In this document: positions 1-6,884 of the stretch, in pieces
How positions within the stretch are numbered: the stretch's first letter is position 1
Layout of the letters: each line of letters starts with the position of its first letter
DNA from: Methanomassiliicoccales archaeon UBA147
GTDB lineage: Archaea; Thermoplasmatota; Thermoplasmata; SG8-5
DNA: 30,863 bases
Direction of reading: 5' to 3'
NCBI GenBank assembly: GCA_002496385.1
Contig: DAJR01000064.1
Span: forward strand, 1 to 30,863
Notes under the pieces: model-generated
The model's input: the letters and a program-made list of their open reading frames with translations, nothing else
The model's database searches: none
What the model was told of the DNA's origin: nothing
Program-made: the position numbers and the translations under genes

Positions 1-22
1 TTTCAATTAGGCCTATACCGGG

Positions 23-29
23 CTTTATG
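23..29 (+). promoter_or_regulatory. TATA box of the tRNA-Ser gene
   Basis: CTTTATG is centred about 29 bp before the first tRNA base at 56, so transcription would begin close to 53, a few bases before the mature 5' end. This fits the usual archaeal TATA-to-start distance. No clear purine-rich BRE is visible before it. Confidence 0.5.
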
Positions 30-55
30 CTGCCAATTGAATACAATCGCATTAA

Positions 56-252
56 GCCGAGGTAGCCAAGCCCGGTATGGCGCCGGTCTCGAAAACCGGT
101 GGTGTCTCACCTCGGGAGTTCAAAGCGTCATGGGGAGCGAACCACGCAATCTCCCCGGGAGCGACACGGTCGCCGCGGACGAAAATCGTTTCGTCCAGTG
201 CTGAAATGTGCACAGCATGTTTCAACGGACGCAGGAAATCTCCTCCTCGGCG
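56..252 (+). tRNA. tRNA-Ser(CGA), interrupted in the T-loop by an intron
   Basis: A complete class II tRNA cloverleaf can be drawn if 114 nt are removed. Acceptor 56-62 (GCCGAGG) pairs perfectly with 245-251 (CCTCGGC), and G252 is the discriminator expected for serine. The D-stem is 65-67/79-81 with GG at 74-75. The anticodon stem is 83-87/95-99 with loop CTCGAAA, giving anticodon CGA at 90-92, which reads UCG. The long variable arm is 101-104/108-111. T-stem 114-118 pairs with 240-244 (one G-U), and the T-loop TTCAAAT forms only when 119-123 is joined to 238-239. No CCA is encoded. The split lies at about tRNA position 58/59, so simple tRNA finders may miss the gene or report a broken one. 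Removal of the intron is inferred from the fold, not observed. Confidence 0.88.
124..237 (+). other. T-loop tRNA intron, 114 nt, strongly folded
   Basis: The boundary is ambiguous by one base (124-237 or 125-238) because an A occurs at both ends. The intron ends pair with each other: 125-129 (GCGTC) with 228-232 (GACGC). Between this helix and the tRNA T-stem lie AAA (122-124) on one side and AAT (237-239) on the other, with a weak three-pair helix (119-121/234-236), so the junction resembles a relaxed bulge-helix-bulge of the kind cut by archaeal tRNA-splicing endonuclease. Inside are four hairpins: 132-137/151-156, 161-165/169-173, 177-184/189-196 (eight perfect pairs with an ATCG loop) and 199-203/213-217. 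No credible protein is encoded. Confidence 0.75.
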
Positions 253-253
253 C

Positions 254-260
254 TTTTTTT
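254..260 (+). terminator. T-run terminator of the tRNA gene
   Basis: Seven consecutive T residues start two bases after the discriminator base G252. Archaeal RNA polymerase terminates on such T-runs without needing a hairpin. The position supports 252 as the end of the tRNA and so the intron-split model. Confidence 0.65.
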
Positions 261-345
261 CTCATCTGGCTGGGAAAAATCCTGGTGAGAATCCGACATG
301 CCAGGCATGGTGCAGACATATGCCCAATGCTTAATTCGGTGCAAA

Positions 346-355
346 CTTTTTAATC
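346..355 (+). promoter_or_regulatory. TATA box of copA
   Basis: CTTTTTAATC is centred about 28 bp before the ATG at 379, so the transcript should start at or just before that codon. The mRNA would be leaderless, which agrees with the lack of a Shine-Dalgarno sequence there. No metal-sensor operator is obvious. Confidence 0.55.
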
Positions 356-378
356 TATTGCGCAGTTGCATTTATCGC

Positions 379-2601
379 ATGGCGGAACAGAAGGCGGACA
401 TCAGGATAGGCGGCATGACATGCGCGATGTGCTCGAAAGCCATCGAGCAGGCGCTGAAAGGCCAGGACGGGGTGCTTTCGGCCGAGGTCAACCTCGCCTC
501 CGAGAAGGCCAGGGTCAGATTCGACCCGTCGCGGGTGGGACCCGATACCCTGAAGAAGGCCGTGGAAGGTGCCGGATACAGATACCTGGGCTCGGACCTG
601 GAGGCGGCAAGCGCGGATGCGGAGAGGGAGAAGGAGCTAAATGGCAAGCTGGCAAGGGCCGCAATCGGAATGGCGGTGGGCGCATTTCTGATGGTACTCA
701 TGTACTCTGGCATGCCTCAGCCAACACTTGCCTATTGTTCCTTGGTCATCGCAGCGCCTGCGTTCGCTTATGTCAGCCACCCTATTTTCCTTGCCGGGGC
801 AAGGGCTCTGAGGAACCGGAACCTGAACATGGACGTGATGTACTCGATGGGCATCGGCGTGGCTTTCGTCTCAAGCGTGCTGGGGACCTTCGGGGTTGTG
901 CTGACCCATCATTTCATGTTCTATGAATCCGCGGTGTTCCTGGCCGCATTCCTGATGCTCGGCAGATACCTGGAGGGAAGGGCCAAAGGGCGGACCACCG
1001 GGGCAATCAAGGCGCTGATAGGACTGCAGGCCGGCACTGCGCTTGTTCTGAGGGACGGCATTGAAAAGGAGATTCCCATTGAGGACGTCCTGGCAGGGGA
1101 TATAATCCTCGTCAAACCCGGAGGCAAGATTCCGGCCGACGGGGAGGTCATCCGGGGAGAGAGCCATGTCAACGAATCAATGATAACCGGCGAGCCTGTG
1201 CCCGTTCTCAAGAGGCCGGGGGATTCTGTTGTCGGGGGAACTCTGAACGTCAACGGTGTGCTGACATTCCGCGCCGCCAAAGTTGGGAGGGACACGATGC
1301 TGGCCCAGATAATCAGGATGGTCGAGGAGGCGCAGGGCTCGAAGCCGCCGGTCCAGAGGATCGCAGACAGCGCGGTGAGCTGGTTCATCCCGGTCGTGCT
1401 GGCCATTGCCATGTCGGCTTTCATTGCCTGGTATTTCTTCCTGGCGGATATATATTCGGTGGCCGAGCCGCTCCTCTTCTCCCTCACGGTGCTGATCTCG
1501 ATATTGGTGGTGGCCTGCCCCTGCGCGCTGGGATTGGCTACGCCCACTGCCGTCACCGTGGGCATTGGTCGGGGGGCCGAGCTCGGGATCCTGATAAGGA
1601 ACGGAGAAGCCCTCGAGACAGCCGCCAGGGTGGACACGGTACTTTTCGACAAGACAGGGACGCTCACAGTCGGTCGGCCTGTCGTCACCGACATCGTGCC
1701 CGCCGGAATAGGCGAGAAGGAATTGCTTGCACTGGCCGGTTCGGTGGAGAATAATTCCCAGCACCCGCTCGCCGAGGCCATTGTCAAGAAAGCCGAGGCC
1801 GCAGGAATTATATTTACAGAAACAAATAATTTTAACACGGCTCCGGGGCTCGGGGTATCGGGGATCGTGGCAGGGAAACACATTTTGATCGGAACCGGGG
1901 GATTCCTGCGCGAAAACGGGGTTTCATTTGATGATAACCATTCAATAAATTTCGAGGCCGAGGGGAAAACGGCGGTCATGGTAGCGGCCGACGGGAAGTT
2001 CATCGGCATTATTGCAATTGCGGATGCGGTGAAGGATTCGACCCCCGGTGCTGTGAAAGCCCTCGAAGGAATGGGCCTGGACATAATCATGGTGACAGGA
2101 GACAATCTCGGAACCGCACAGGCCATCGGGAAGCAGCTCGGGATTTCTAAGATACATGCCAGCACCCTGCCGGACGCAAAAGCCTCAGTGGTCGAGCAGT
2201 TCCAGAAGGACGGGCACAGGGTGGCGTTCGTCGGCGACGGAATCAACGACGCACCGGCCATGGCCAGGGCCGATGTTGGCATAGCGATGGGCACTGGCAC
2301 GGATGTGGCAATCGAGAGCGGCGACATCGTCCTTGTGAAGGGGGACCTGCAGGATGCGGCAGCGGCAATCCAGCTGAGCAGAAAGGTGATGGGGCGCATA
2401 AAGCAGAACGTGTTCTGGGCGTTCGCCTACAACATGGCATTGATACCGGTGGCGGCAGGCGTGCTTTACCCGTTGTGGGGCATCACCTTCAAGCCCGAAT
2501 TCGCAGGCCTGGCGATGGCCATGAGCTCGGTGACAGTCATCTCCCTCTCCCTCCTCCTGAGGGGTTATGTCCCCCCGGCGAAGGTCCGCGATGCCCGGTG
2601 A
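379..2601 (+). CDS. copA: Copper-exporting P1B-type ATPase CopA
   Basis: This 740-residue membrane pump moves Cu(I) out of the cytoplasm using ATP. One N-terminal heavy-metal-associated domain carries GMTCAMC (Cys15 and Cys18). The membrane metal site CPC is at 380-382, the actuator TGEP at about 269-272, the phosphorylation motif DKTGT starts at Asp424, NSQHPLA follows in the nucleotide domain, and GDGINDAPA lies near 620. FAYN and MAMSS in the last two membrane helices are the YN and MxxSS signatures of Cu(I)-specific subgroup 1B-1. The reading frame is open from ATG 298, but ATG 379 is preferred: the TATA box at 346-355 would put the transcript start there, and the extra 27 residues are unlike the family. 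No CopZ chaperone or CsoR-type regulator is adjacent. Cu(I) selectivity is inferred from the motifs. Confidence 0.93.
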   Translation: MAEQKADIRIGGMTCAMCSKAIEQALKGQDGVLSAEVNLASEKARVRFDPSRVGPDTLKKAVEGAGYRYLGSDLEAASADAEREKELNGKLARAAIGMAVGAFLMVLMYSGMPQPTLAYCSLVIAAPAFAYVSHPIFLAGARALRNRNLNMDVMYSMGIGVAFVSSVLGTFGVVLTHHFMFYESAVFLAAFLMLGRYLEGRAKGRTTGAIKALIGLQAGTALVLRDGIEKEIPIEDVLAGDIILVKPGGKIPADGEVIRGESHVNESMITGEPVPVLKRPGDSVVGGTLNVNGVLTFRAAKVGRDTMLAQIIRMVEEAQGSKPPVQRIADSAVSWFIPVVLAIAMSAFIAWYFFLADIYSVAEPLLFSLTVLISILVVACPCALGLATPTAVTVGIGRGAELGILIRNGEALETAARVDTVLFDKTGTLTVGRPVVTDIVPAGIGEKELLALAGSVENNSQHPLAEAIVKKAEAAGIIFTETNNFNTAPGLGVSGIVAGKHILIGTGGFLRENGVSFDDNHSINFEAEGKTAVMVAADGKFIGIIAIADAVKDSTPGAVKALEGMGLDIIMVTGDNLGTAQAIGKQLGISKIHASTLPDAKASVVEQFQKDGHRVAFVGDGINDAPAMARADVGIAMGTGTDVAIESGDIVLVKGDLQDAAAAIQLSRKVMGRIKQNVFWAFAYNMALIPVAAGVLYPLWGITFKPEFAGLAMAMSSVTVISLSLLLRGYVPPAKVRDAR

Positions 2602-2647
2602 CCGAATCCATTTTAAGCCGGGCAACCATCATCCGCGGAGGTGCAAC

Positions 2648-3586
2648 ATGGCAACTGGACACGGATACGGGAAAGTGATATTATTCGGAGAGCATTTCGT
2701 GGTGCATGGAAGGCCGACGATAGCGTCGGGCATCTCGAAAAAGACAGTGGCGGAGCTGAAACCCGGGACGAAGCCCGGATTCCATATCACGGACAACAGG
2801 CCGGCTGCCGAGGGCTACATCGAGAAGTACGCTGAAAGCCAGCGGAAATCCGTCGAGCTCATGAACAAAGCCGTTTGGCATCTTGATTTCGACAGGCATC
2901 CTGTCGAGGTGACGCTGGGCGGCGATCTGTACTGCGCTTCCGGGGTCGGGGCCTCCGCGGCAAGCTGTGTCGCAATGGCCAGGGCGGTTTCTGCACATTT
3001 CAATCTCGAGCTGAGCGCCGAGAAGATAAACCTCTGCGGCCTCGAAGGGGACAGGGCTTACGCGGGCACTCCCAGCGGCATAGACAACACCTGCTCGACC
3101 TACGGCGGCCTCATCTACTTCAGGAAGAATATGCAGGGCGGGCCCAACAGCATAGAGAGGATACAACTCGGCAAGCCCCTGGACATAATCATGGTGTCGA
3201 CCGGCATCACCACCAGGACTGAGGAGGCGGTCGCCGGCGTAAAGGAGAGGATGAACAGGAACTTCGAGGAATACACTCGGCTCTTCGACAAGGCGGAGAG
3301 CATCGTGAAGGATGCCAAGGAAGCCCTGGCCAAGGGCGATGTCGAGGCCGTGGGAAGGCTCATGGATGCCAACCACATCCTCCTGCAGAAGATAGGGGTG
3401 AGTCACGAAAAACTGGATTATCTGTGCCAGCTGACCAAGAAGAACCACGCGCTGGGTGCCAAAATGACCGGTGGGGGCATGGGCGGGTACATGGTCGCGG
3501 TCTTCACCTGCCCGAACTGCCAGGAGAAGGCGGCGCTGGCCTGCGAGAAAGAGGGGTACAAGGTCATCAGGGCGAAGATAGGATAA
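2648..3586 (+). CDS. mvk: Mevalonate kinase (GHMP kinase family)
   Basis: The 312-residue cytoplasmic enzyme phosphorylates mevalonate to mevalonate 5-phosphate. The N-terminus has the family signature KVILFGEHFVVHG. The GHMP phosphate-binding loop is GVGASAA (99-105), a likely catalytic Asp is in PSGIDN (Asp146), and the third GHMP motif appears as TGGGMGG (274-280). The length is usual for archaeal mevalonate kinases. ATG 2648 is chosen because GGAGGTG at 2637-2643 sits four bases upstream and the signature starts within a few residues; the open frame back to 2567 is a non-coding extension. It follows copA by 46 bp, with a TATA-like CCATTTTAAG at 2608-2617 suggesting its own promoter. It precedes four genes that use its product, which supports the assignment over other GHMP kinases. 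Confidence 0.9.
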   Translation: MATGHGYGKVILFGEHFVVHGRPTIASGISKKTVAELKPGTKPGFHITDNRPAAEGYIEKYAESQRKSVELMNKAVWHLDFDRHPVEVTLGGDLYCASGVGASAASCVAMARAVSAHFNLELSAEKINLCGLEGDRAYAGTPSGIDNTCSTYGGLIYFRKNMQGGPNSIERIQLGKPLDIIMVSTGITTRTEEAVAGVKERMNRNFEEYTRLFDKAESIVKDAKEALAKGDVEAVGRLMDANHILLQKIGVSHEKLDYLCQLTKKNHALGAKMTGGGMGGYMVAVFTCPNCQEKAALACEKEGYKVIRAKIG

Positions 3587-3616
3587 TTTTGCATAAGGGG
3601 GGCGCACCGCGCCATG

Positions 3617-3624
3617 TTTAAATA
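3617..3624 (+). promoter_or_regulatory. TATA box for the phosphomevalonate dehydratase/decarboxylase operon
   Basis: TTTAAATA is centred about 40 bp before ATG 3661, placing the transcript start near 3647 and leaving a short leader that contains GGGAG at 3649-3653. Just upstream, 3601-3605 and 3609-3613 form a small GC-rich hairpin (GGCGC/GCGCC) after the kinase stop codon; it could mark the end of the kinase transcript or bind a regulator. Confidence 0.5.
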
Positions 3625-3660
3625 TCCCGCCACGATTCCAGTTCCATCGGGAGCGATTCC

Positions 3661-4968
3661 ATGAACCTCAGGCCTTTCCTCGAGAAGCTGGAGAATGACG
3701 GCGAACTCATCAGGATAAAGAAGGAAGTGAGCGCGGACTATGAGCTGGCCAATGTCCTGAACGCGCTCGGAGAGAAGCCGACGATTTTCGAGAAAGTAAA
3801 AGGCTATGATTTCCCTGTCTTCGGAGGGATTACGTCCTCCAGGGACATAATCGCCAAGGCCCTCGGGACCGCAAAGGAGGGGTTGCTGGCCAGGACCGTG
3901 CAGGCCCTGAGGAAGCCAACGCCCCCGAAGATGGTCGATAAAGCGCCCTGCCAGGAGATTGTTGTCAAGAATCCCGACCTGGACAAGCTGCCTTTTCTAC
4001 TGCATCTGCCCGGTGACGGAGGAAGGTATGCCTCCGCCACTGTCGCGATCATCAAGGACCCGGACACTGGCAGAAATGCCTGTTACCACCGGCTCATGCA
4101 AGTGGGTAAGAACCGCTGCACTGCCAGGCTGATACCCAAGCGCCAGACGCGAACCACATACGATAAAACCGACAAGGATGTGGAGATGGCCGTGTGCATC
4201 GGAAACTCTGTCGCGGTCATGGTTGCAGCATCGCTGGGGCCCGAGCCGGGAGTGGACGAGATGGCGATAGCCAACACTCTCGACCCGACGCCGATGGCGA
4301 AGTGCGTCACCAAGGACCTGGAGGTGCCGGCAGAAGCCGAATTCGTGCTCGAGGGCCGCCTTACCAGGGAGGTGGACAGGGAGGGGCCGTTCGTGGACCT
4401 GACCGAGACCCGGGATTTCGAGAGAAAAGAGCCAGTGTTCGTCATTGACTGCATCACGCATCGGAAGGACGCGATGTATCAAGTTTTGTTACCCGGAAGG
4501 ATGGAGCACAAGATTCTCATGGGCATGCCCAAGGAACCCACTATCTACGACGAGGTGAGCAAGGTTGCCGAATGCAGGAACGTCCTGGTGACCATAGGCG
4601 GCGGGAGCTGGTTGCATGCAATAGTCCAGATCAAGAAGAAGAATCCCGATGACGGCAGAAAGGCCATCGCCGCGGCATTCGATGGCCACAAGAGCATGAA
4701 GCATGTCATCGTGGTCGACGAGGACGTGGACATCTACGACCCTGTCGCGGTAGAATGGGCGCTGGCGACGAGGTTCCAGGCTGACAAAGATTCGGTGATA
4801 TTGACTGACCAGCCAGGCTCGTCCCTGGACCCGAGCGGCAACCATTCTGGAAAGAAGACGCTGACAAGCAAGGTCGGGCTGGATGCCACCATGCCCTCGG
4901 GGGTCGACCCGTCCAAGTACGTGAAGGTGAGGTACGGAGAGGTGAACTTGAATGATTACGGCCGGTGA
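3661..4968 (+). CDS. UbiD-family decarboxylase, probable anhydromevalonate phosphate decarboxylase
   Basis: The 435-residue protein belongs to the UbiD family, whose members decarboxylate unsaturated acids using prenylated FMN. Family signatures include the N-terminal 'LRPFLEKLENDGELIRI' region, the central CYHRLMQVGKNR segment, and EFVLEG (227-232) followed by REGPFVDLTE (240-249), which holds acidic residues typical of the active site. In Aeropyrum pernix a UbiD homologue converts trans-anhydromevalonate 5-phosphate to isopentenyl phosphate. The two subunits of the enzyme that makes that substrate lie just downstream here, so context strongly favours this role over ubiquinone or aromatic-acid decarboxylation. 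GGGAG at 3649-3653 sets the ATG. The gene overlaps the next one by 17 bp. No UbiX (prenyl-FMN synthase) gene is in the window. Confidence 0.88.
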   Translation: MNLRPFLEKLENDGELIRIKKEVSADYELANVLNALGEKPTIFEKVKGYDFPVFGGITSSRDIIAKALGTAKEGLLARTVQALRKPTPPKMVDKAPCQEIVVKNPDLDKLPFLLHLPGDGGRYASATVAIIKDPDTGRNACYHRLMQVGKNRCTARLIPKRQTRTTYDKTDKDVEMAVCIGNSVAVMVAASLGPEPGVDEMAIANTLDPTPMAKCVTKDLEVPAEAEFVLEGRLTREVDREGPFVDLTETRDFERKEPVFVIDCITHRKDAMYQVLLPGRMEHKILMGMPKEPTIYDEVSKVAECRNVLVTIGGGSWLHAIVQIKKKNPDDGRKAIAAAFDGHKSMKHVIVVDEDVDIYDPVAVEWALATRFQADKDSVILTDQPGSSLDPSGNHSGKKTLTSKVGLDATMPSGVDPSKYVKVRYGEVNLNDYGR

Positions 4969-5269
4969 AGGAAAGCACAGGGTATGGTTGCGGAAGCAGG
5001 AACTGGACAAGGGCATCGTACTGATGCTCGGGGGCGGGGAATCCTCCCACGTGGGCGGGGCGGCATATGTCACGCCGGAAGGTGTGGAGGACGTGATGGG
5101 CGTCAAGGGCCACCGCGACCTCGACGTGCTGTTGCCCATAGCCAGGGCCGCCTCGAAGAAATACGGTGTCCCTGTGATGGCGGTCGGCGGCGTGCACATC
5201 GAGAATGCCACAAAGCAGGATCTGAAACTGCTGGTCGACAACTGCACGGAGCTGGTCAATTGCGTCTGA
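4952..5269 (+). CDS. LpdD-like small protein, possible prenyl-FMN cofactor chaperone for the UbiD enzyme
   Basis: This 105-residue soluble protein starts inside the end of the decarboxylase gene; GGAGAGGTG (4936-4944) lies seven bases before ATG 4952. It resembles LpdD, the small subunit D of gallate-type UbiD decarboxylases, in its pattern: LGGGESSHVGGAA (about 26-38), a GHRD-containing segment (about 57-60), and GGVHIENATK (about 83-92). LpdD-like proteins are thought to help prenylated FMN enter or mature in the partner decarboxylase. I recognise it by motif pattern from memory, not by alignment. Its position between decarboxylase and dehydratase genes, with overlaps on both sides, implies matched production with the decarboxylase. 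An uncharacterised pathway protein with no cofactor role remains possible. Confidence 0.65.
   Translation: MITAGEGKHRVWLRKQELDKGIVLMLGGGESSHVGGAAYVTPEGVEDVMGVKGHRDLDVLLPIARAASKKYGVPVMAVGGVHIENATKQDLKLLVDNCTELVNCV
5248..5251 (+). promoter_or_regulatory. Ribosome-binding site that selects a TTG start
   Basis: GGAG is followed by an eight-base spacer and TTG at 5260-5262. This TTG opens the protein as LTKQEERML, the usual start of aconitase X proteins, whereas the first ATG (5287) would cut that segment off. Confidence 0.6.
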
Positions 5270-6447
5270 CGAAGCAAGAAGAGAGGATGCTGGACGGCGA
5301 GATGGGCGAGGTCGCGCAACGCTCCTTCAGGCTCCTGGTGAGGCTCGGGGAGATATACGGCGCGGACAGGATGATACCTGTCGGCTCGGTGCAGGTAGCG
5401 GGGGTTTCATACAAGTCGATAGGGGACCCGGGCCTCGATTTCCTGGAGGACATAGCCAGGAAGGGCGCCAGGGTGAAGGTCCTCACCTACCTAAACCCGG
5501 CAGGCATGGACATGGAGAGCTGGAAGGAAATCGGCTTTCCCGAAAAATTCGCCAGGAAGCAGATCCGCGTCATGAAGGCCTTCGGGAAGATGGGAATCGT
5601 CGTCACCGCGACATGCACCCCCTACCTTGCCGGCAACCTGCCGAGGTTCGGGGAGAGCATAGCCTGGTCCGAATCGTCCGCTGTCTCGTTCTCGAATTCC
5701 GTGATAGGCGCAAGGACCAACAGGGAGGGGGGGCCATCAGCCCTGGCTGCCGCCATCTGCGGCGTCACGCCGAACTACGGGCTCCATCTGGACAAGAACC
5801 GCAAGCCGGACATGGTCATCGAGGTGGGCGCCGACCTCGAATTCAATTCAGACTATGGGGCGCTGGGCTATCATGTCGGGAAGCTCGTGAAGAACAAGAT
5901 CCCCTATTTCAGGGGACTGAAGAACCCGAACACGGACCAGCTCAAGGCCCTGGGCGCAGCAATGGCCGCGTCGGGAGCGGTGGCGCTCTACCACGCCGAG
6001 GGGCTCACCCCGGAGGCCAGGGACCACGACGTCTCCGGGCTTGAGAGGATTTCCGTCGGGAAGAAGGAACTCAAGGCCACGTACGAAAAGCTGAACACCG
6101 GGGAAACGCCGGACATAGTCATCCTGGGTTGTCCCCATGCCTCACTGAGAGAGATCTCCGCGCTTGCCGACAAGCTGGCCGGGAAGAAGCTGAAGAGGCC
6201 GGTATGGATCTGCACCTCACGCGTGATGAAGGAAGCGGCCGACCGCATGGGGTTCGTGAAGACCATCGAGAAGGCCGGAGGCCGTGTTGTGGCGGACACA
6301 TGCATGGTGGTCTCGCCGATCGAGGAAATGGGATTCGGGACGACAGGCGTCAACTCGGGAAAGGCAGCAAACTACCTTCCCGGCTTCTGCAACCAGAAGG
6401 TAGTGTTCCACAGCGTCGATGAGCTTGTGAAGAGGTGTCTTGAATGA
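5260..6447 (+). CDS. Phosphomevalonate dehydratase large subunit (aconitase X catalytic domain)
   Basis: The 395-residue catalytic subunit dehydrates mevalonate 5-phosphate to trans-anhydromevalonate 5-phosphate together with the small subunit encoded next. The sequence is typical of aconitase X: LTKQEERMLDGE at the start, CTPYLAGNLP, 'NREGGPSALAAAICGVTPNY', and a C-terminal GFGTTGVNSGKAANY. Cys119 (CTPY), Cys291 (GCPH) and Cys348 (DTCM) are candidates for iron-sulfur ligands, as expected for this family. Start TTG 5260 is chosen over ATG 5287 because of the GGAG at 5248-5251 and the conserved N-terminus; it overlaps the upstream gene by 10 bp. The 3' end overlaps the small-subunit start in an ATGA. 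Bacterial homologues act on hydroxyproline derivatives, but the neighbours here fix the mevalonate role. Confidence 0.9.
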   Translation: MRLTKQEERMLDGEMGEVAQRSFRLLVRLGEIYGADRMIPVGSVQVAGVSYKSIGDPGLDFLEDIARKGARVKVLTYLNPAGMDMESWKEIGFPEKFARKQIRVMKAFGKMGIVVTATCTPYLAGNLPRFGESIAWSESSAVSFSNSVIGARTNREGGPSALAAAICGVTPNYGLHLDKNRKPDMVIEVGADLEFNSDYGALGYHVGKLVKNKIPYFRGLKNPNTDQLKALGAAMAASGAVALYHAEGLTPEARDHDVSGLERISVGKKELKATYEKLNTGETPDIVILGCPHASLREISALADKLAGKKLKRPVWICTSRVMKEAADRMGFVKTIEKAGGRVVADTCMVVSPIEEMGFGTTGVNSGKAANYLPGFCNQKVVFHSVDELVKRCLE

Positions 6448-6827
6448 AAGGGCGAATGATAAACCCGGGAAAGGCAAGGGCGAAGGCCATAGTCTCGAAC
6501 GAGCCAATTGGCTTCTACGGGGGCATCGACGCGAAGACCGGCAAGGTCATCGAGAAGGGCCACGAGCTGGAGGGAAAATCCGTCACCGGAAAGGTGCTGG
6601 TGTTCCCTTGCGGGAAAGGCTCGACAGTCGGCTCCTATGTGATATACGGCCTGGCGAAGAACGGGGTAGGGCCAGCCGCCATTATCAACAGGGAGACAGA
6701 AACCATCGTGGCCACAGGCGTCATACTGGCTGGCATACCCTGCGTGGACGGAATAGATATTTCCAAGATAAGGACCGGGGACATGCTGGAGATTGACGCG
6801 GACAAAGGCATTGTGAAAGTCGTCTGA
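6444..6827 (+). CDS. Phosphomevalonate dehydratase small subunit (swivelling domain, DUF126)
   Basis: The 127-residue partner supplies the mobile aconitase swivelling domain that closes over the large subunit. Recognisable parts are PGKARAKAIVSNEPIGFYGG at the N-terminus, CGKGSTVGSYV (about 56-66), GPAAIIN (about 76-82) and ILAGIPCVDG (about 95-104). The ATG overlaps the large-subunit stop (ATGA) and GAGGTG at 6432-6437 precedes it, so the two subunits are translationally coupled, as expected for a heterodimer. It is the last gene of the operon; the next gene has its own promoter 17 bp further on. Confidence 0.9.
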   Translation: MKGRMINPGKARAKAIVSNEPIGFYGGIDAKTGKVIEKGHELEGKSVTGKVLVFPCGKGSTVGSYVIYGLAKNGVGPAAIINRETETIVATGVILAGIPCVDGIDISKIRTGDMLEIDADKGIVKVV

Positions 6828-6843
6828 CGCTGGTTCGGAGAAA

Positions 6844-6853
6844 CTTATTAAAT
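6844..6853 (+). promoter_or_regulatory. TATA box of the Cdc48/VAT operon
   Basis: CTTATTAAAT is centred about 36 bp before ATG 6885. The predicted transcript start near 6875 leaves a leader of about ten bases, or a leaderless GTG at 6876. Confidence 0.55.
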
Positions 6854-6884
6854 CGGTGCCCAATGTACCTGCAGAGTGATTTCC

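Noticed and set aside
56..252. Integration (att) site at the tRNA gene
   Set aside because: There is no second copy of the tRNA 3' end in the window and no integrase gene. The insert's ends pair with each other at a splice-like junction, which fits an intron better.
77..353. Two small open frames (77-334 and 99-353) on the plus strand
   Set aside because: Both run through the tRNA, its intron and the T-run terminator, and neither has a recognisable domain or ribosome-binding site.
921..2399. Long minus-strand open frame of 492 codons opposite copA
   Set aside because: It is the antisense shadow of a G+C-rich gene and has Ser/Pro/Thr-rich low-complexity content. All P-type ATPase motifs are on the plus strand.
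2567..2647. N-terminal extension of mevalonate kinase
   Set aside because: It is in frame, but GGAGGTG directs initiation at 2648 and the extension has no similarity to the kinase family; it also overlaps the end of copA.
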